Position numbers and translations under genes: made by a program. From assembly GCF_014640535.1 (NCBI RefSeq), contig NZ_BMHD01000001.1:498214-562213 (forward strand): a DNA stretch of 64,000 bases. The letters run 5' to 3'. The notes below the pieces were generated by a model. The model did not search any database, was not told the DNA's origin, and worked only from the letters and a program-made list of their open reading frames with translations. The stretch comes from Cnuibacter physcomitrellae (GTDB lineage: Bacteria > Actinomycetota > Actinomycetes > Actinomycetales > Microbacteriaceae). Below are positions 50,282 to 58,873 of this stretch, piece after piece; position 1 is the first letter of the stretch, and every line of letters starts with the position of its first letter.

Positions 50282-51094
50282 ATGGGAGCCCTGCGAGAGT
50301 TCTTCGGCGGAGTCGGCGTGCTCGGGCGGGGTCTCGCGCTCTGGGCCAGCGCACCGCGCCTCATGCTGCTGGGAGCGATCCCTGCCCTGATCGTGGGCGT
50401 GGTCTACCTCGCCGGGATCATCGCCCTCCTCGTCGCCCTGCCGCCGCTGTCGGATGCGCTCACCCCGTTCGCCGACGACTGGGATCCGGTCTGGCGTACG
50501 GCGGTGCGGATCGCGGCCGGAGCAGCCCTCGTCGGTCTGGCCGTGCTCATCGTGGTCTTCACCTACACCGCGATCACCCTGCTCGTCGGCGACCCGTTCT
50601 ACGAGCGCATCCGCTTCCACGTGGAGGAGCGCGAGGGCGGCGCGCCGCCGGACGAGGCCGCGGGCGGCTTCTGGGGGCAGCTCGGGCGCGGCCTGGTGAC
50701 GACGCTCCGGATGCTGGTCCTCACGGCTGCGGTCGGCCTGCTCCTCTTCGCGGGCGGCTTCATCCCCGTGGTCGGACAGACCGTCGTGCCCGTGGTCGCG
50801 GCGCTCTTCGGAGGCTGGGTGCTGGCGATCGAGCTGACCGGGTACGCCTTCGACGCCCGGGCCCTCCGACTGCGCGACCGTCGACGGATGCTCGGCGTCC
50901 GCCGCGCGCGCACGCTCGGCTTCGGCGTGACCGTCTACCTGCTGTTCCTGCTCCCCCTGGGAGCGGTGTTCGTCATGCCCGCCGCCGCCGCGGGAGCCAC
51001 GCTCCTGGCGCGAGAGGCGCTGCAGCCCCGGGCCGGCCGTCCGGCGGATGCGCCTACCGCTGCTCCGCCCGCTCCGCCGCATCGAGCATCCTGA
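50282..51094 (+). CDS. EI24 domain-containing membrane protein (CysZ-like)
   Basis: 270 residues with several membrane helices (AIPALIVGVVYLAGIIALLVAL, AALVGLAVLIVVFTYTAITLLVGD, LVLTAAVGLLLFAGGFIPVVG, TLGFGVTVYLLFLLPLGAVFVMPAAAAG) and the family GDPFYERI and FDARALRLRDRRR motifs of the EI24/CysZ family; some members import sulfate. The role here is not known. The ATG at 50282 is chosen over an earlier in-frame ATG at 50258 on the basis of the G-run before it; either is possible. Its end overlaps the SRPBCC gene end by 41 bases, tail to tail. Confidence 0.85.
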   Translation: MGALREFFGGVGVLGRGLALWASAPRLMLLGAIPALIVGVVYLAGIIALLVALPPLSDALTPFADDWDPVWRTAVRIAAGAALVGLAVLIVVFTYTAITLLVGDPFYERIRFHVEEREGGAPPDEAAGGFWGQLGRGLVTTLRMLVLTAAVGLLLFAGGFIPVVGQTVVPVVAALFGGWVLAIELTGYAFDARALRLRDRRRMLGVRRARTLGFGVTVYLLFLLPLGAVFVMPAAAAGATLLAREALQPRAGRPADAPTAAPPAPPHRAS

Positions 51095-51521
51095 GCAGCG
51101 CGCGATTGCGCTCCCCGATGAGACGCCGCAGGTGAGGGACCAGCACGACCCGCTCGGCGACCCGTCCGAGCACCGGCGACTCCAGTCGCACGAGGTCCGT
51201 CATCAGGGTGACGCCCCCACGGCGCTCGAAGAGGTGCACGTGGCGGAACGAGCGGAACGGACCCGCCACCTGCTCATCCACGAAGCGGTGCGGACGGTCG
51301 AGAGCGGTGATCCGCGACGTCATCCTCCAGGTCAGGCCCAGGTGCCTGGCACGCCAGGTGACGGACTCCCCCAGCCCGATCCGCCCCGCGGTGACTCCGC
51401 CGATCGCCGTCTCGTCCGTGGCGGCCATCGAGGAGACGTGGGCGCCGATGTCGAGCGACAGGTCGAACAGGGCCTCGGCGGAGTGGCGCGTCCGGGTGCG
51501 GACGACGAACGAGCTGGCCAT
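51054..51521 (-). CDS. SRPBCC-family (START/ligand-binding fold) protein
   Basis: 155 residues with the polyketide-cyclase/START-like pattern: FVVRTRTRHSAEALFDLSLDIGAHVSSM at the start, VTWRARHLGLTWRMTSRITALDRPHRFVDEQVAGPFRSFRHVHLFE in pieces, and a long C-terminal helix (LRRLIGERNRALLRMLDAA). Binds an unknown small hydrophobic ligand (family inference). I use the ATG at 51521 because GGAG lies before it; the frame is open to 51557. Confidence 0.85.
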   Translation of the reverse strand: MASSFVVRTRTRHSAEALFDLSLDIGAHVSSMAATDETAIGGVTAGRIGLGESVTWRARHLGLTWRMTSRITALDRPHRFVDEQVAGPFRSFRHVHLFERRGGVTLMTDLVRLESPVLGRVAERVVLVPHLRRLIGERNRALLRMLDAAERAEQR

Positions 51522-51546
51522 GCTCCGATCCTCCCCGGAACGCCGA

Positions 51547-51576
51547 AGGGGCGCCATCCTCGCGGATGACGCCCCT
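51547..51576 (-). terminator. Terminator of amt
   Basis: AGGGGCG/CGCCCCT plus inner ATCC/GGAT pairs, 36 bases after the amt stop. Confidence 0.7.
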
Positions 51577-51611
51577 CGACTGCCCGTTCCCGTGGGCGAG
51601 CCGTGTGAGTC

Positions 51612-52871
51612 CTAGCGGACGGTCTCGACCTCGTAGGCCTCGATCGCGTAGCCCTCTTCACCATGGACGACGGTGTCGACGCCGGCGACCTCGTCCTCGT
51701 TGGTGATGCGGAAGCCCATCGTCTTCTGGATGATCCAGCCGATGATGAAGGCCATCACGAACGAGTAGATGGCGACCACGGCCGCAGCGGCGAACTGCTT
51801 CCAGAGCTGCTCAGGCGAGTTGCCGCCGGTGAACCAGCCGATGCCTGCGCCGAAGAGGCCGATGTAGAGCGTTCCGATGAAGCCGCCGACGAGGTGGATG
51901 CCCACGACGTCGAGCGAGTCGTCGAAGCCCAGCTTGAACTTGAGCTCGATGGCGAGGCAGCAGACCGCACCGGCGATGATGCCGAGGAGGATCGCCCAGC
52001 CGGGGGCGAGGATGTTACAGGCGGGGGTGATCGCGACCAGACCCGCGACGGCGCCGGACGCGGCACCGATCGAGGTGGGCTTCCCGTCCTTGATCTTCTC
52101 CACGATCAGCCAGCCGAGGATGGCGGCGGCGGGGGCGGCGAGGGTGTTGATCCACGCGATGGCGGCGACACCGTCGACGGCGGCCTCGGATCCGGCGTTG
52201 AAGCCGAACCAGCCGAACCACAGCAGGGCGGCACCGAGGAGCGTCAGCGGCACGTTGTGCGGCTTCTGGATGCCCTTCTGGAACCCGACGCGACGGCCGA
52301 GCACGAGGGCCAGCGCCAGCGCGGCCGCACCGGCGTTGATGTGCACCGCGGTACCACCGGCGAAGTCGTTGACGCCCCAGACGGGAGCCCAACCCTCAGC
52401 GAGGTTGAAGACCATGAAGGCGACCGGGAAGTAGACGACGGTGACCCAGATGCCGGCGAAGACCATCCACGCGCCGAACTTGGCACGATCGGCGATCGCA
52501 CCCGAGATCAGAGCGACCGTGATGATGGCGAAGGTCGCCTGGAACCCGGCGAAGGCGAGGCCCGCGAGGTCGGGGTTCATGGCGCCCGTGTCGTCGATCC
52601 CGAGCAGCGACCCGAGGCCGATCGAACCCTCGAAGGGGTTGCCGACCAGGCCCGGGATGAGCGGGGTGCCGAAGGCGAGGCCATAGCCGTAGACCACCCA
52701 GAGGACGCCCACGAGACCCATTGCGCCGAAGCTCATCATCATCATCGAGACGACGCTCTTGGCCTTGACCATGCCGCCGTAGAAGAAAGCGACTCCAGGG
52801 GTCATGAGCAGCACCAGGGCCGCCGCAACGAGCAACCACAGCGAGTTCAGGTTGCCGGTTACTTCTTCCAT
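51612..52871 (-). CDS. amt: Ammonium transporter
   Basis: 419 residues with eleven membrane helices. The twin histidines of the pore are His177 (GTAVHINAGAAAL) and His326 (VVGIHLVGGFIG). The phenylalanine gate region FAGFQATFAIIT (about 107-118) and the FGAMGLVG and GFFAMNPD-like parts match Amt. The C-terminal tail is longer than minimal and acidic (VHGEEGYAIEAYEVETVR). No glnK/glnB or glnD lies next to it, unlike the common amt-glnK-glnD order. Confidence 0.96.
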   Translation of the reverse strand: MEEVTGNLNSLWLLVAAALVLLMTPGVAFFYGGMVKAKSVVSMMMMSFGAMGLVGVLWVVYGYGLAFGTPLIPGLVGNPFEGSIGLGSLLGIDDTGAMNPDLAGLAFAGFQATFAIITVALISGAIADRAKFGAWMVFAGIWVTVVYFPVAFMVFNLAEGWAPVWGVNDFAGGTAVHINAGAAALALALVLGRRVGFQKGIQKPHNVPLTLLGAALLWFGWFGFNAGSEAAVDGVAAIAWINTLAAPAAAILGWLIVEKIKDGKPTSIGAASGAVAGLVAITPACNILAPGWAILLGIIAGAVCCLAIELKFKLGFDDSLDVVGIHLVGGFIGTLYIGLFGAGIGWFTGGNSPEQLWKQFAAAAVVAIYSFVMAFIIGWIIQKTMGFRITNEDEVAGVDTVVHGEEGYAIEAYEVETVR

Positions 52872-53071
52872 ATCGAAGGTTTACCTCTCTAGTTCGTGCC
52901 TACGGGTGGTTCATGCTGTGCACGCGGAGAGGTCCGACACGTGACCCCCTGCGCTGTAACGAGCAGGTCGAGTCTGTCGGTGGGGTGTTTCGCGAGGGCG
53001 CTCGGCGTGTGTACGCGGTGTTACGGCGCGAGCGCGAATGTAAACATCGTGTTTCAGACACCGGGGAATGC
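52872..53071 (-). promoter_or_regulatory. amt upstream region
   Basis: About 200 bases. An imperfect palindrome TGTAAACA-TCG-TGTTTCA lies at 53039-53056, and GTAAC and TAGAGA elements nearer the gene. I looked for GlnR (GTNAC-n6-GAAAC) and AmtR boxes and found no clean match. The Shine-Dalgarno (GAGAGG) is rather far from the ATG. Confidence 0.35.
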
Positions 53072-53097
53072 CCCCGGAACGTGGGGCACGTTCGGGG
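53072..53097 (-). terminator. Terminator of zapE
   Basis: CCCCG and AACGT pair with ACGTT and CGGGG with a single bulged base, 17 bases after the zapE stop. An overlapping CCGGGG/CCCCGG hairpin (53061-53077) is mutually exclusive. Confidence 0.6.
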
Positions 53098-53113
53098 CGT
53101 CCCGAGGGGCGTC

Positions 53114-54157
53114 TCAGACGGTCGCGGAGGCGATGAGCCGGGAGACGGCGCGCAGGTACTTCTTGCGGTATCCGCCGTTCATCATGTCGCCCGCGAACAC
53201 CTGATCGAGCGGGGTGCCCGAGGCGAGGATGCGGATCTGGGCGTCGTAGACGCGGTCGACGAACGCGACGAAGCGGAGCGCATCCGTCTGGTCGGTCAGC
53301 GGCGCGACGTCGGTGAGGGCGATGACGTCGACGCCCTCGATGAGACGGATGTAGCGCGACGGGTGGATCGTGCCGAGGTGGCGGACGAGGTCGGTGAACG
53401 AATCGACCGCCACCGTCTCCCCCGCGGCGGCGTGCGTCTCGGCCGCCTCGAGCACGGCGGCCGCGTCGGGCAGCGAGACGGCGTGACCCTCGATGTCGCG
53501 CCGCCGGTAGTCGACCCCGTCGATCCTCACGATGTCGAAGCGGTCGGCGATGGCCTGGATCTCCCGGAGGAAGTCGGCGGCGGCGAACCGGCCCTCGCCG
53601 AGCGCGTTCGGGGGCGTGTTCGAGGTGGCCGCCAGCCGTGTGCCCGTCGAGGCCAGCTCGCCGAGCAGGCGCGTCATGAGCATGGTGTCGCCCGGGTCGT
53701 CGAGCTCGAACTCGTCGATCGCGATGAAGGACGCCCCTGTGAGCAGCTGCACGGCCTGCGCGTACCCGAGGGCTCCCACGAGCGCCGTGTACTCGATGAA
53801 GGTGCCGAAGTACTTGCGCCCCGGCGCCGCGTGCGAGAGCGCAGCGAGGAGGTGCGTCTTGCCCACGCCGAAGCCGCCGTCGAGGTAGACGCCCGGCTTC
53901 GTCGCCGGCGCCTTCGGCTTGCGGCGGCCGAAGAGGCCGCCTCCCGAGGACTTCTGGACGCCCCAGGACGCGGCGAAGGCGCGCATCTTGTCGAGCGCCT
54001 CCTGCTGCGACGGATGGTCGGGGTCGGGCCGGTAGGTGTCGAACGAGGCCTGGTCGAACTGAGGCGGCGGCACGAGGGTCTGGGCGAGCTCGGTCGCCGA
54101 GATCGTCGGGGTGCGGTCGACGAGCCGCAGCCCTACCGCCTGTCGCTCGCCAGTCAT
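53114..54157 (-). CDS. zapE: Cell division protein ZapE (AFG1-like ATPase)
   Basis: 347 residues. Walker [16 protein letters not shown] (about 93-107), Walker [16 protein letters not shown], sensor [15 protein letters not shown], and the C-terminal [17 protein letters not shown]. ZapE/AFG1-family ATPases act in division or in mitochondrial-type protein quality control. An insert of about 20 residues before Walker A ([19 protein letters not shown]) is basic and glycine-rich. ATG at 54157 chosen; the frame stays open for 23 codons upstream without sense. Confidence 0.9.
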   Translation of the reverse strand: MTGERQAVGLRLVDRTPTISATELAQTLVPPPQFDQASFDTYRPDPDHPSQQEALDKMRAFAASWGVQKSSGGGLFGRRKPKAPATKPGVYLDGGFGVGKTHLLAALSHAAPGRKYFGTFIEYTALVGALGYAQAVQLLTGASFIAIDEFELDDPGDTMLMTRLLGELASTGTRLAATSNTPPNALGEGRFAAADFLREIQAIADRFDIVRIDGVDYRRRDIEGHAVSLPDAAAVLEAAETHAAAGETVAVDSFTDLVRHLGTIHPSRYIRLIEGVDVIALTDVAPLTDQTDALRFVAFVDRVYDAQIRILASGTPLDQVFAGDMMNGGYRKKYLRAVSRLIASATV

Positions 54158-54237
54158 GTCCGCGGGTCCGCCTCGTGATCCAGATGTGGAGTGTGTCGAA
54201 GTCTTACCGGCTCGGCATCGGTGCACCCATCACGAAA

Positions 54238-54243
54238 TAGGCT
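54238..54243 (+). promoter_or_regulatory. Candidate -10 for the sulfurtransferase gene
   Basis: TAGGCT on the plus strand, 74 bases before the ATG at 54318; poor -35. Confidence 0.3.
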
Positions 54244-54317
54244 GGAGGCGGAGCCAGAACCACCCTAGACCGCTGCGCGTGCGGCTCCGACCACGCCGGC
54301 CACAGGAGGTCATCGTC

Positions 54318-55217
54318 ATGTCCGTCGCCGCAGATCCGTCGCCCGACTTCGCCGGCTACGCGCATCCGGAACGCCTCGTCAGCACCGAGTGGCTGCAGGC
54401 GCACCTCGACGACCCCGAGGTCGTCGTGGTCGAGTCGGATGAGGACGTGCTGCTCTACGAGACCGGCCACATCCCCGGCGCGGTGAAGATCGACTGGCAC
54501 ACCGATCTCAACGACCCCGTGCTGCGCGACTACGTCGACGGCGCGGGCTTCGCCGCGCTGGTCGGCGGCAAGGGCATCTCGCGCGACAGCACCGTCGTGA
54601 TCTACGGCGACAAGAACAACTGGTGGGCCGCCTACGCGCTCTGGGTGTTCACGCTGTTCGGCCACGAGGACGTCCGGCTCCTCGACGGCGGGCGCGACCT
54701 GTGGATCGCGCAGGGCCGCCCCGTCACGACCGACCGCACCGAGCGCGCCGCGGTCGAGTACCCCGTCGTGGAGCGCGACGACTCGCGCATCCGCGCCTTC
54801 AAGGACGACGTCCTCGCGCACCTCGGCTCGCCGCTCATCGACGTCCGGTCCCCCGAGGAGTACACCGGCGAACGGACCACCGCCCCCGCCTACCCGGAGG
54901 AGGGCGCGCTGCGCGCGGGCCACATCCCCTCCGCCGCCAACGTGCCGTGGGGCAAGGCCGCGGCCGAGGACGGGACGTTCAAGCGCATCGACGACCTGAA
55001 CGCGCTGTACCGCGAGGGCGCCGGCCTCTCCGGCGACGAGCCCGTCATCGCCTACTGCCGGATCGGCGAGCGGTCGAGCCACACCTGGTTCGTCCTCACT
55101 CACCTCCTCGGGCTGCCGGAGGTCCGCAACTATGACGGATCCTGGACCGAGTGGGGCAGCGCCGTCCGCGTCCCGATCGTCACGGGCGCCGAGCCGGGCC
55201 AGGTGCCCGCGAAGTAG
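54318..55217 (+). CDS. Two-domain rhodanese-type sulfurtransferase (thiosulfate/3-mercaptopyruvate)
   Basis: 299 residues with two rhodanese domains. The first ([24 protein letters not shown], residues about 16-40, in parts) is the inactive scaffold; the second carries Cys247 in [14 protein letters not shown] (CRIGERS loop, matching actinobacterial thiosulfate sulfurtransferase SseA/CysA2 types). AGGAGG lies eight bases before the ATG. Next to sufE, which also handles sulfane sulfur, so the pair may serve Fe-S assembly or sulfur detoxification (inference). Confidence 0.92.
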   Translation: MSVAADPSPDFAGYAHPERLVSTEWLQAHLDDPEVVVVESDEDVLLYETGHIPGAVKIDWHTDLNDPVLRDYVDGAGFAALVGGKGISRDSTVVIYGDKNNWWAAYALWVFTLFGHEDVRLLDGGRDLWIAQGRPVTTDRTERAAVEYPVVERDDSRIRAFKDDVLAHLGSPLIDVRSPEEYTGERTTAPAYPEEGALRAGHIPSAANVPWGKAAAEDGTFKRIDDLNALYREGAGLSGDEPVIAYCRIGERSSHTWFVLTHLLGLPEVRNYDGSWTEWGSAVRVPIVTGAEPGQVPAK

Positions 55218-55233
55218 TGCGATGCTGGAGGGG

Positions 55234-55680
55234 ATGACCGACACAGCGCTCCCCGCCTCGCTCGCCGAGATCCGCGACGACTTCCTCGCCCTGGACGAGC
55301 GGTCGCGCCTGGAGATGCTCCTGGAGTTCGCGAACGAGCTGCCGGAGCTCCCGGAGCGCTACCGCGACTCCCCCGACCTGCTGGAGCGCGTGGTCGAGTG
55401 CCAGTCGCCGGTCTTCATCTTCGTGGAGGTGGAGGACGGCGTCGTGCACCTGCACGCGACCGCGCCGAAGGAGGCGCCGACCACACGCGGCTTCGCGTCG
55501 ATCCTGGTGCAGGGCATCGACGGGCTCGGCGTCGACGAGGTCCTCGCCATCCCCGACGACTTCCCGAACACCATCGGCCTCACACGCGCGGTCTCGCCGC
55601 TGCGCATCCGCGGCATGACCGCGCTGCTCGGCCGCACGAAGCGTCAGCTGCGCGAGCGCCTGGCTGCCGGCGCGGGTTAG
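55234..55680 (+). CDS. sufE: SufE family cysteine-desulfurase partner
   Basis: 148 residues with the SufE pattern: IRDDFLALDERSRLEMLLEFANELPELPERYRD (split here), Cys56 in VVECQSPVF accepting sulfur, and LRIRGMTALLGRTKRQLRERL. Transfers sulfane sulfur from a SufS-like desulfurase. ATG at 55234 has GGAGGGG upstream; an ATG 12 bases earlier is also in frame. The stop overlaps the convergent hydrolase stop by four bases. Confidence 0.93.
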   Translation: MTDTALPASLAEIRDDFLALDERSRLEMLLEFANELPELPERYRDSPDLLERVVECQSPVFIFVEVEDGVVHLHATAPKEAPTTRGFASILVQGIDGLGVDEVLAIPDDFPNTIGLTRAVSPLRIRGMTALLGRTKRQLRERLAAGAG

Positions 55681-56855
55681 AGGCCCTTTGCGGTCAGCCA
55701 GGTGCTGATCGCGGTGTTCCAGCGGTCGCGGTCGTAGTTCCAGAGCTTCGTGTGCCCGGCGATCTGGAACGGCACGTAGGTCACGGCGTCGGGCCGGGCC
55801 TCGGCGAGACGCCGCGAACCCGAGACGGGCACGTAGTCGTCGTCGTCGCTGTGCATCACCAGGAGCGGCAGCGTCACCTCGGCGGCGCGGCGCACGAAGT
55901 CGAGCCGCTCGAGGTCGAGCGGCTCGCTCTGCCCCGTGGCCACTCCGCCCCAGCCGTGCGACAGCGTCGCGAAGGCCGCGTCGCCGACGAGCTCCGGGAC
56001 ATGGCGGGCCTTCCCGTGGAAGCGGAGGATGTCCTGCCAGTCGATGGCGGGCGAGTCGAGCACGATCCCCCGGATGCGGTCGCGGTGCTCGGCGCGCCCC
56101 ATCGCCTGCAGCGAGATCGCGCCGCCCATCGACCACCCCATGAGCACGATGTCCTCCGCCCCGTGCTCGACCGCGTACGCGATCGCGGCGTCGAGGTCCT
56201 GCCACTCGGTGTCGCCGAGGGCGTACCGGCCGTCGGCCGACGGAGGCGCCTCACCGTCGTTGCGGTAGGAGATGTGCAGCGAGCTGTAGCCGTGCTCGCG
56301 GAACACCGGGATCGCACGGATCGTCTCCCCGCGGCGGACCCCGCGTCCGTGGGTCTGGATCACCCACTTCCGTCCGACGCCCTCCGGAGCGGGCACGAAC
56401 CAGGCCGGGGCCGGACCCACCGGCGTGATCACCTCGACCTCGTCGACCGGGACGCCGAGCTCGCGGGGGTGCGTGTAGTACCAGCCGCTGATCCGACCCT
56501 TCCTCGCCGTCTCGAGGTCGCCGTAGTCGACCCCGAGCACCGGGCGGACGACCGCGCCGTCCGCGACGCTCCGCACCTCGCCGACCCGCGCGTGGCCCGC
56601 ATCGGCGGAGAACCGGAGGCTGTAGACGCCGGGGAGGATGGAGTCGTTCGTGACGGAGAGCGTCACGGTGCCCTGCGCCTGGTCGTAGTGGAGGATCTCC
56701 ACGTCGTCCTCGGGCACCGAGGGGATGACGACGGCCCGGGAGACCAGGGCGGTCACGACGGCGCCCGCCGCGGCGATCAGCGTGGCGGCCGTCCCGCCGA
56801 CCAGGGCGGCGATCGCCCATCCCGGCACCTGGGTGCTCTCGCGGCGCCTCGCCAT
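55677..56855 (-). CDS. Membrane-anchored alpha/beta hydrolase
   Basis: 392 residues: N-terminal membrane helix (about 13-38, IAALVGGTAATLIAAAGAVVTALVS), an extracytoplasmic N-terminal beta domain, then a hydrolase fold with nucleophile elbow GWSMGGAIS, acid region VMHSDDDDYVP and histidine in IAGHTKLWNY. All catalytic positions are present. The substrate is unknown. GGAG before the ATG at 56855; divergent from DUF3000. Confidence 0.88.
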   Translation of the reverse strand: MARRRESTQVPGWAIAALVGGTAATLIAAAGAVVTALVSRAVVIPSVPEDDVEILHYDQAQGTVTLSVTNDSILPGVYSLRFSADAGHARVGEVRSVADGAVVRPVLGVDYGDLETARKGRISGWYYTHPRELGVPVDEVEVITPVGPAPAWFVPAPEGVGRKWVIQTHGRGVRRGETIRAIPVFREHGYSSLHISYRNDGEAPPSADGRYALGDTEWQDLDAAIAYAVEHGAEDIVLMGWSMGGAISLQAMGRAEHRDRIRGIVLDSPAIDWQDILRFHGKARHVPELVGDAAFATLSHGWGGVATGQSEPLDLERLDFVRRAAEVTLPLLVMHSDDDDYVPVSGSRRLAEARPDAVTYVPFQIAGHTKLWNYDRDRWNTAISTWLTAKGL

Positions 56856-56957
56856 GCTCGTCTCCGACCTCTCCTGCGACGCGGATCCGGTGATCACCAG
56901 GCCCAGCCGCTCGCCCGAGGATCGGCGTGGCTGCGCGATCCCGCCCCGCGAGAACTC

Positions 56958-56963
56958 TAGTCT
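56958..56963 (+). promoter_or_regulatory. -10 of a leaderless DUF3000 transcript
   Basis: TAGTCT ends seven bases before the GTG at 56971, with no Shine-Dalgarno between. Confidence 0.5.
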
Positions 56964-56970
56964 GCGTAAC

Positions 56971-57567
56971 GTGCCCGACTCGCCCTTCACCCCCGAGATC
57001 CCGGCGGTCTTCGCGGCAGCGCTCGATTCGCTGCGCCGCGCGGAGACGCGTCAGGAGCTCGTGGTGCATGAGATCCCGGCCCCCGCGAACCTCGCCCCCC
57101 ATGCGGTCGCCCTCGCGGCCGACGTCTCCCCCACCCGCCACGGATCCGACTCGGATCTCGGCACGGGCCGTTTCATCCTCTTGTACGACCCGGAGGAGCC
57201 GGAGGCCTGGGGAGGCCCGTTCCGCGTGGTGTGCTTCGCGCAGGCCCCGCTCGAGACCGAGATCGGGCTCGACCCGTTCCTGGCCGACGTGGCGTGGTCG
57301 TGGCTCGTGGACGCGCTCGACGCCCACGGCGCGCGGTACACGGCGGCGTCGGGGACCGCGACCAAGATCCTCTCCACCGGCTTCGGCGAGCTCGCCGACC
57401 AGGGCGATGGCGCCCAGATCGAGCTGCGCGCCTCCTGGTCGCCGAGCGACCACGACATCAAGGCGCACGTCGAGGGATGGGGCGAGCTGCTCTGCATGCT
57501 CGCCGGCCTCCCGCCCGCGGTGGAGGGCGTGACGATGCTGCAAGCCAGAAGAGCTCGTCGTGAGTGA
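56971..57567 (+). CDS. DUF3000 protein
   Basis: 198 residues with the actinobacterial DUF3000 core: FAAALDSLRRAETRQELVVHEIPAPANLAPHAVALAADV (split), GRFILLYDPEEPEAWGGPFRVVCFAQAPLE, and the acidic-aromatic VAWSWLVDALD. Function unknown. Overlaps the RNase D gene by eight bases, so the two are co-translated. The start is leaderless-type (see 56958-56963). Confidence 0.9.
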   Translation: MPDSPFTPEIPAVFAAALDSLRRAETRQELVVHEIPAPANLAPHAVALAADVSPTRHGSDSDLGTGRFILLYDPEEPEAWGGPFRVVCFAQAPLETEIGLDPFLADVAWSWLVDALDAHGARYTAASGTATKILSTGFGELADQGDGAQIELRASWSPSDHDIKAHVEGWGELLCMLAGLPPAVEGVTMLQARRARRE

Positions 57568-58783
57568 CGCGGAGACGTTCGAGACACCCCAGCGGTCGGT
57601 CATCGCCGACGTCGACGACTTCCACGACGCGGTCGAGGAGCTCGCCCTCGGCCACGGGCCGGTCGCGGTCGACGCCGAGCGCGCGAGCGGCTTCCGCTAC
57701 TCGCAGCGCGCGTACCTGATCCAGGTCTACCGCCGAGGGGCGGGGACGTACCTCTTCGACCCGCCCGCGATCGGCGAGTTCGCGCCGCTCCAGTCCGTGA
57801 TCGGCGACGCGGAGTGGGTGCTGCACGCGGCCAGTCAGGATCTGCCCTGCCTGCGCGAGGTCGGTCTGGATCCCGTCACCGTCTTCGACACCGAGCTCGC
57901 GGCGCGTCTGCTCGGACTGCCGCGCGTCGGCCTCGGGGCGGTGGTCGAGGAGCTCCTCGGCATCCACCTCGCGAAGGAGCACTCCGCGGCGGACTGGTCG
58001 ACCAGGCCCCTGCCGGCGTCGTGGCTCGAGTACGCCGCTCTCGACGTGGAGCTGCTGCTCGACCTCCGGGACTCGCTCGCGGTGCTGCTGAAGCAGCAGG
58101 GCAAGGAGCGGATCGCCGCGGAGGAGTTCGCGGCCGTCGTCGCCAAGGAGGAGAAGCCGCCGCTCGCCGAGCCGTGGCGTCGGCTCAGCGGCATCCACTC
58201 CCTCCGTCCCGACCGTCACCTCGCGGCCGCCCGTGAGCTCTGGCTGGCCCGCGACGCCCTCGCGCGCGAGCTCGACGTCTCGCCGGGGCGGCTGGTGCCG
58301 GACACGTCCCTCATCGCCGCCGCCCGGGCGCTGCCGGAGTCTCGGCGCGACCTGGCCGCCCTCAAGCAGTTCTCGGGGCGCGCGAGCCGCACGGAGCTCG
58401 ACCGCTGGTGGAGCGCCATCGAGCGCGCACGCGCGACCGACGACATCCCCGTGCAGCGGCGATCGGGCGGCGACACCCTGCCGCCGCCACGCAGCTGGGG
58501 CGATCGCAACCCGGAGGCCGACCTCCGTCTGAAGGCCGCGCGGGCCGCGCTCACCGAGATCGCGACCGAGCGCGCGATCCCGCTCGAGAACCTGCTCACG
58601 CCCGACTTCCTGCGCCGTGTGGCCTGGGAGCCGCCCGCCGAGATCATGCCGGAATCGATCGGCGCGGCCCTCGCCGGGCTCGGTGCGCGACCCTGGCAGA
58701 TTGAGCTGACTGCACAGACGATCGCCCGGGCTTTTGTAGAGGGCCACCAAGAGCCCGCCGAGGGCACCGAGACCGATTCGTAG
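57560..58783 (+). CDS. RNase D-like 3'-5' exonuclease with HRDC domain
   Basis: 407 residues. DEDD nuclease domain: Asp38/Glu40 (VAVDAERASG), Asp94 (AASQDLPCL), Tyr158/Asp162 (YAALDVELL, the DEDDy form). An HRDC domain follows at about 210-290 (WLARDALARELDVSPGRLVPD). Probably trims structured RNA ends. GTG start at 57560 inside the end of DUF3000. Followed by a hairpin terminator. Confidence 0.94.
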   Translation: MSDAETFETPQRSVIADVDDFHDAVEELALGHGPVAVDAERASGFRYSQRAYLIQVYRRGAGTYLFDPPAIGEFAPLQSVIGDAEWVLHAASQDLPCLREVGLDPVTVFDTELAARLLGLPRVGLGAVVEELLGIHLAKEHSAADWSTRPLPASWLEYAALDVELLLDLRDSLAVLLKQQGKERIAAEEFAAVVAKEEKPPLAEPWRRLSGIHSLRPDRHLAAARELWLARDALARELDVSPGRLVPDTSLIAAARALPESRRDLAALKQFSGRASRTELDRWWSAIERARATDDIPVQRRSGGDTLPPPRSWGDRNPEADLRLKAARAALTEIATERAIPLENLLTPDFLRRVAWEPPAEIMPESIGAALAGLGARPWQIELTAQTIARAFVEGHQEPAEGTETDS

Positions 58784-58786
58784 GTT

Positions 58787-58805
58787 CGGGCAAAGGAGTT
58801 GCCCG
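58787..58805 (+). terminator. Terminator after the RNase D gene
   Basis: CGGGCAA-AGGAG-TTGCCCG, seven pairs, four bases after the stop codon. Its right arm overlaps the -35 of the fadA promoter. Confidence 0.65.
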
Positions 58806-58826
58806 GCCCCTGGGCCCTCTTAGGAT
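58799..58826 (+). promoter_or_regulatory. fadA promoter
   Basis: TTGCCC (58799-58804) and TAGGAT (58821-58826) are 16 bases apart, giving a start near 58833. Confidence 0.5.
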
Positions 58827-58831
58827 CGTTT

Positions 58832-58857
58832 CGGGTTCGATCTGGGTTCGGACCCGA
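58832..58857 (+). promoter_or_regulatory. Repeat elements near the fadA start, candidate operator
   Basis: A direct GGGTTCG repeat with 11-base period (58833-58839 and 58844-58850) and an inverted CGGGTTCG / CGGACCCG arrangement just downstream of the -10, where a repressor would bind. The regulator is unknown. Confidence 0.35.
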
Positions 58858-58873
58858 GCTGACAGGAGGCAGA

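Noticed and set aside
52872-53071. GlnR or AmtR box upstream of amt
   Set aside because: Partial matches only (GTAAC, GAAAC at wrong spacing); nothing that fits the consensus.
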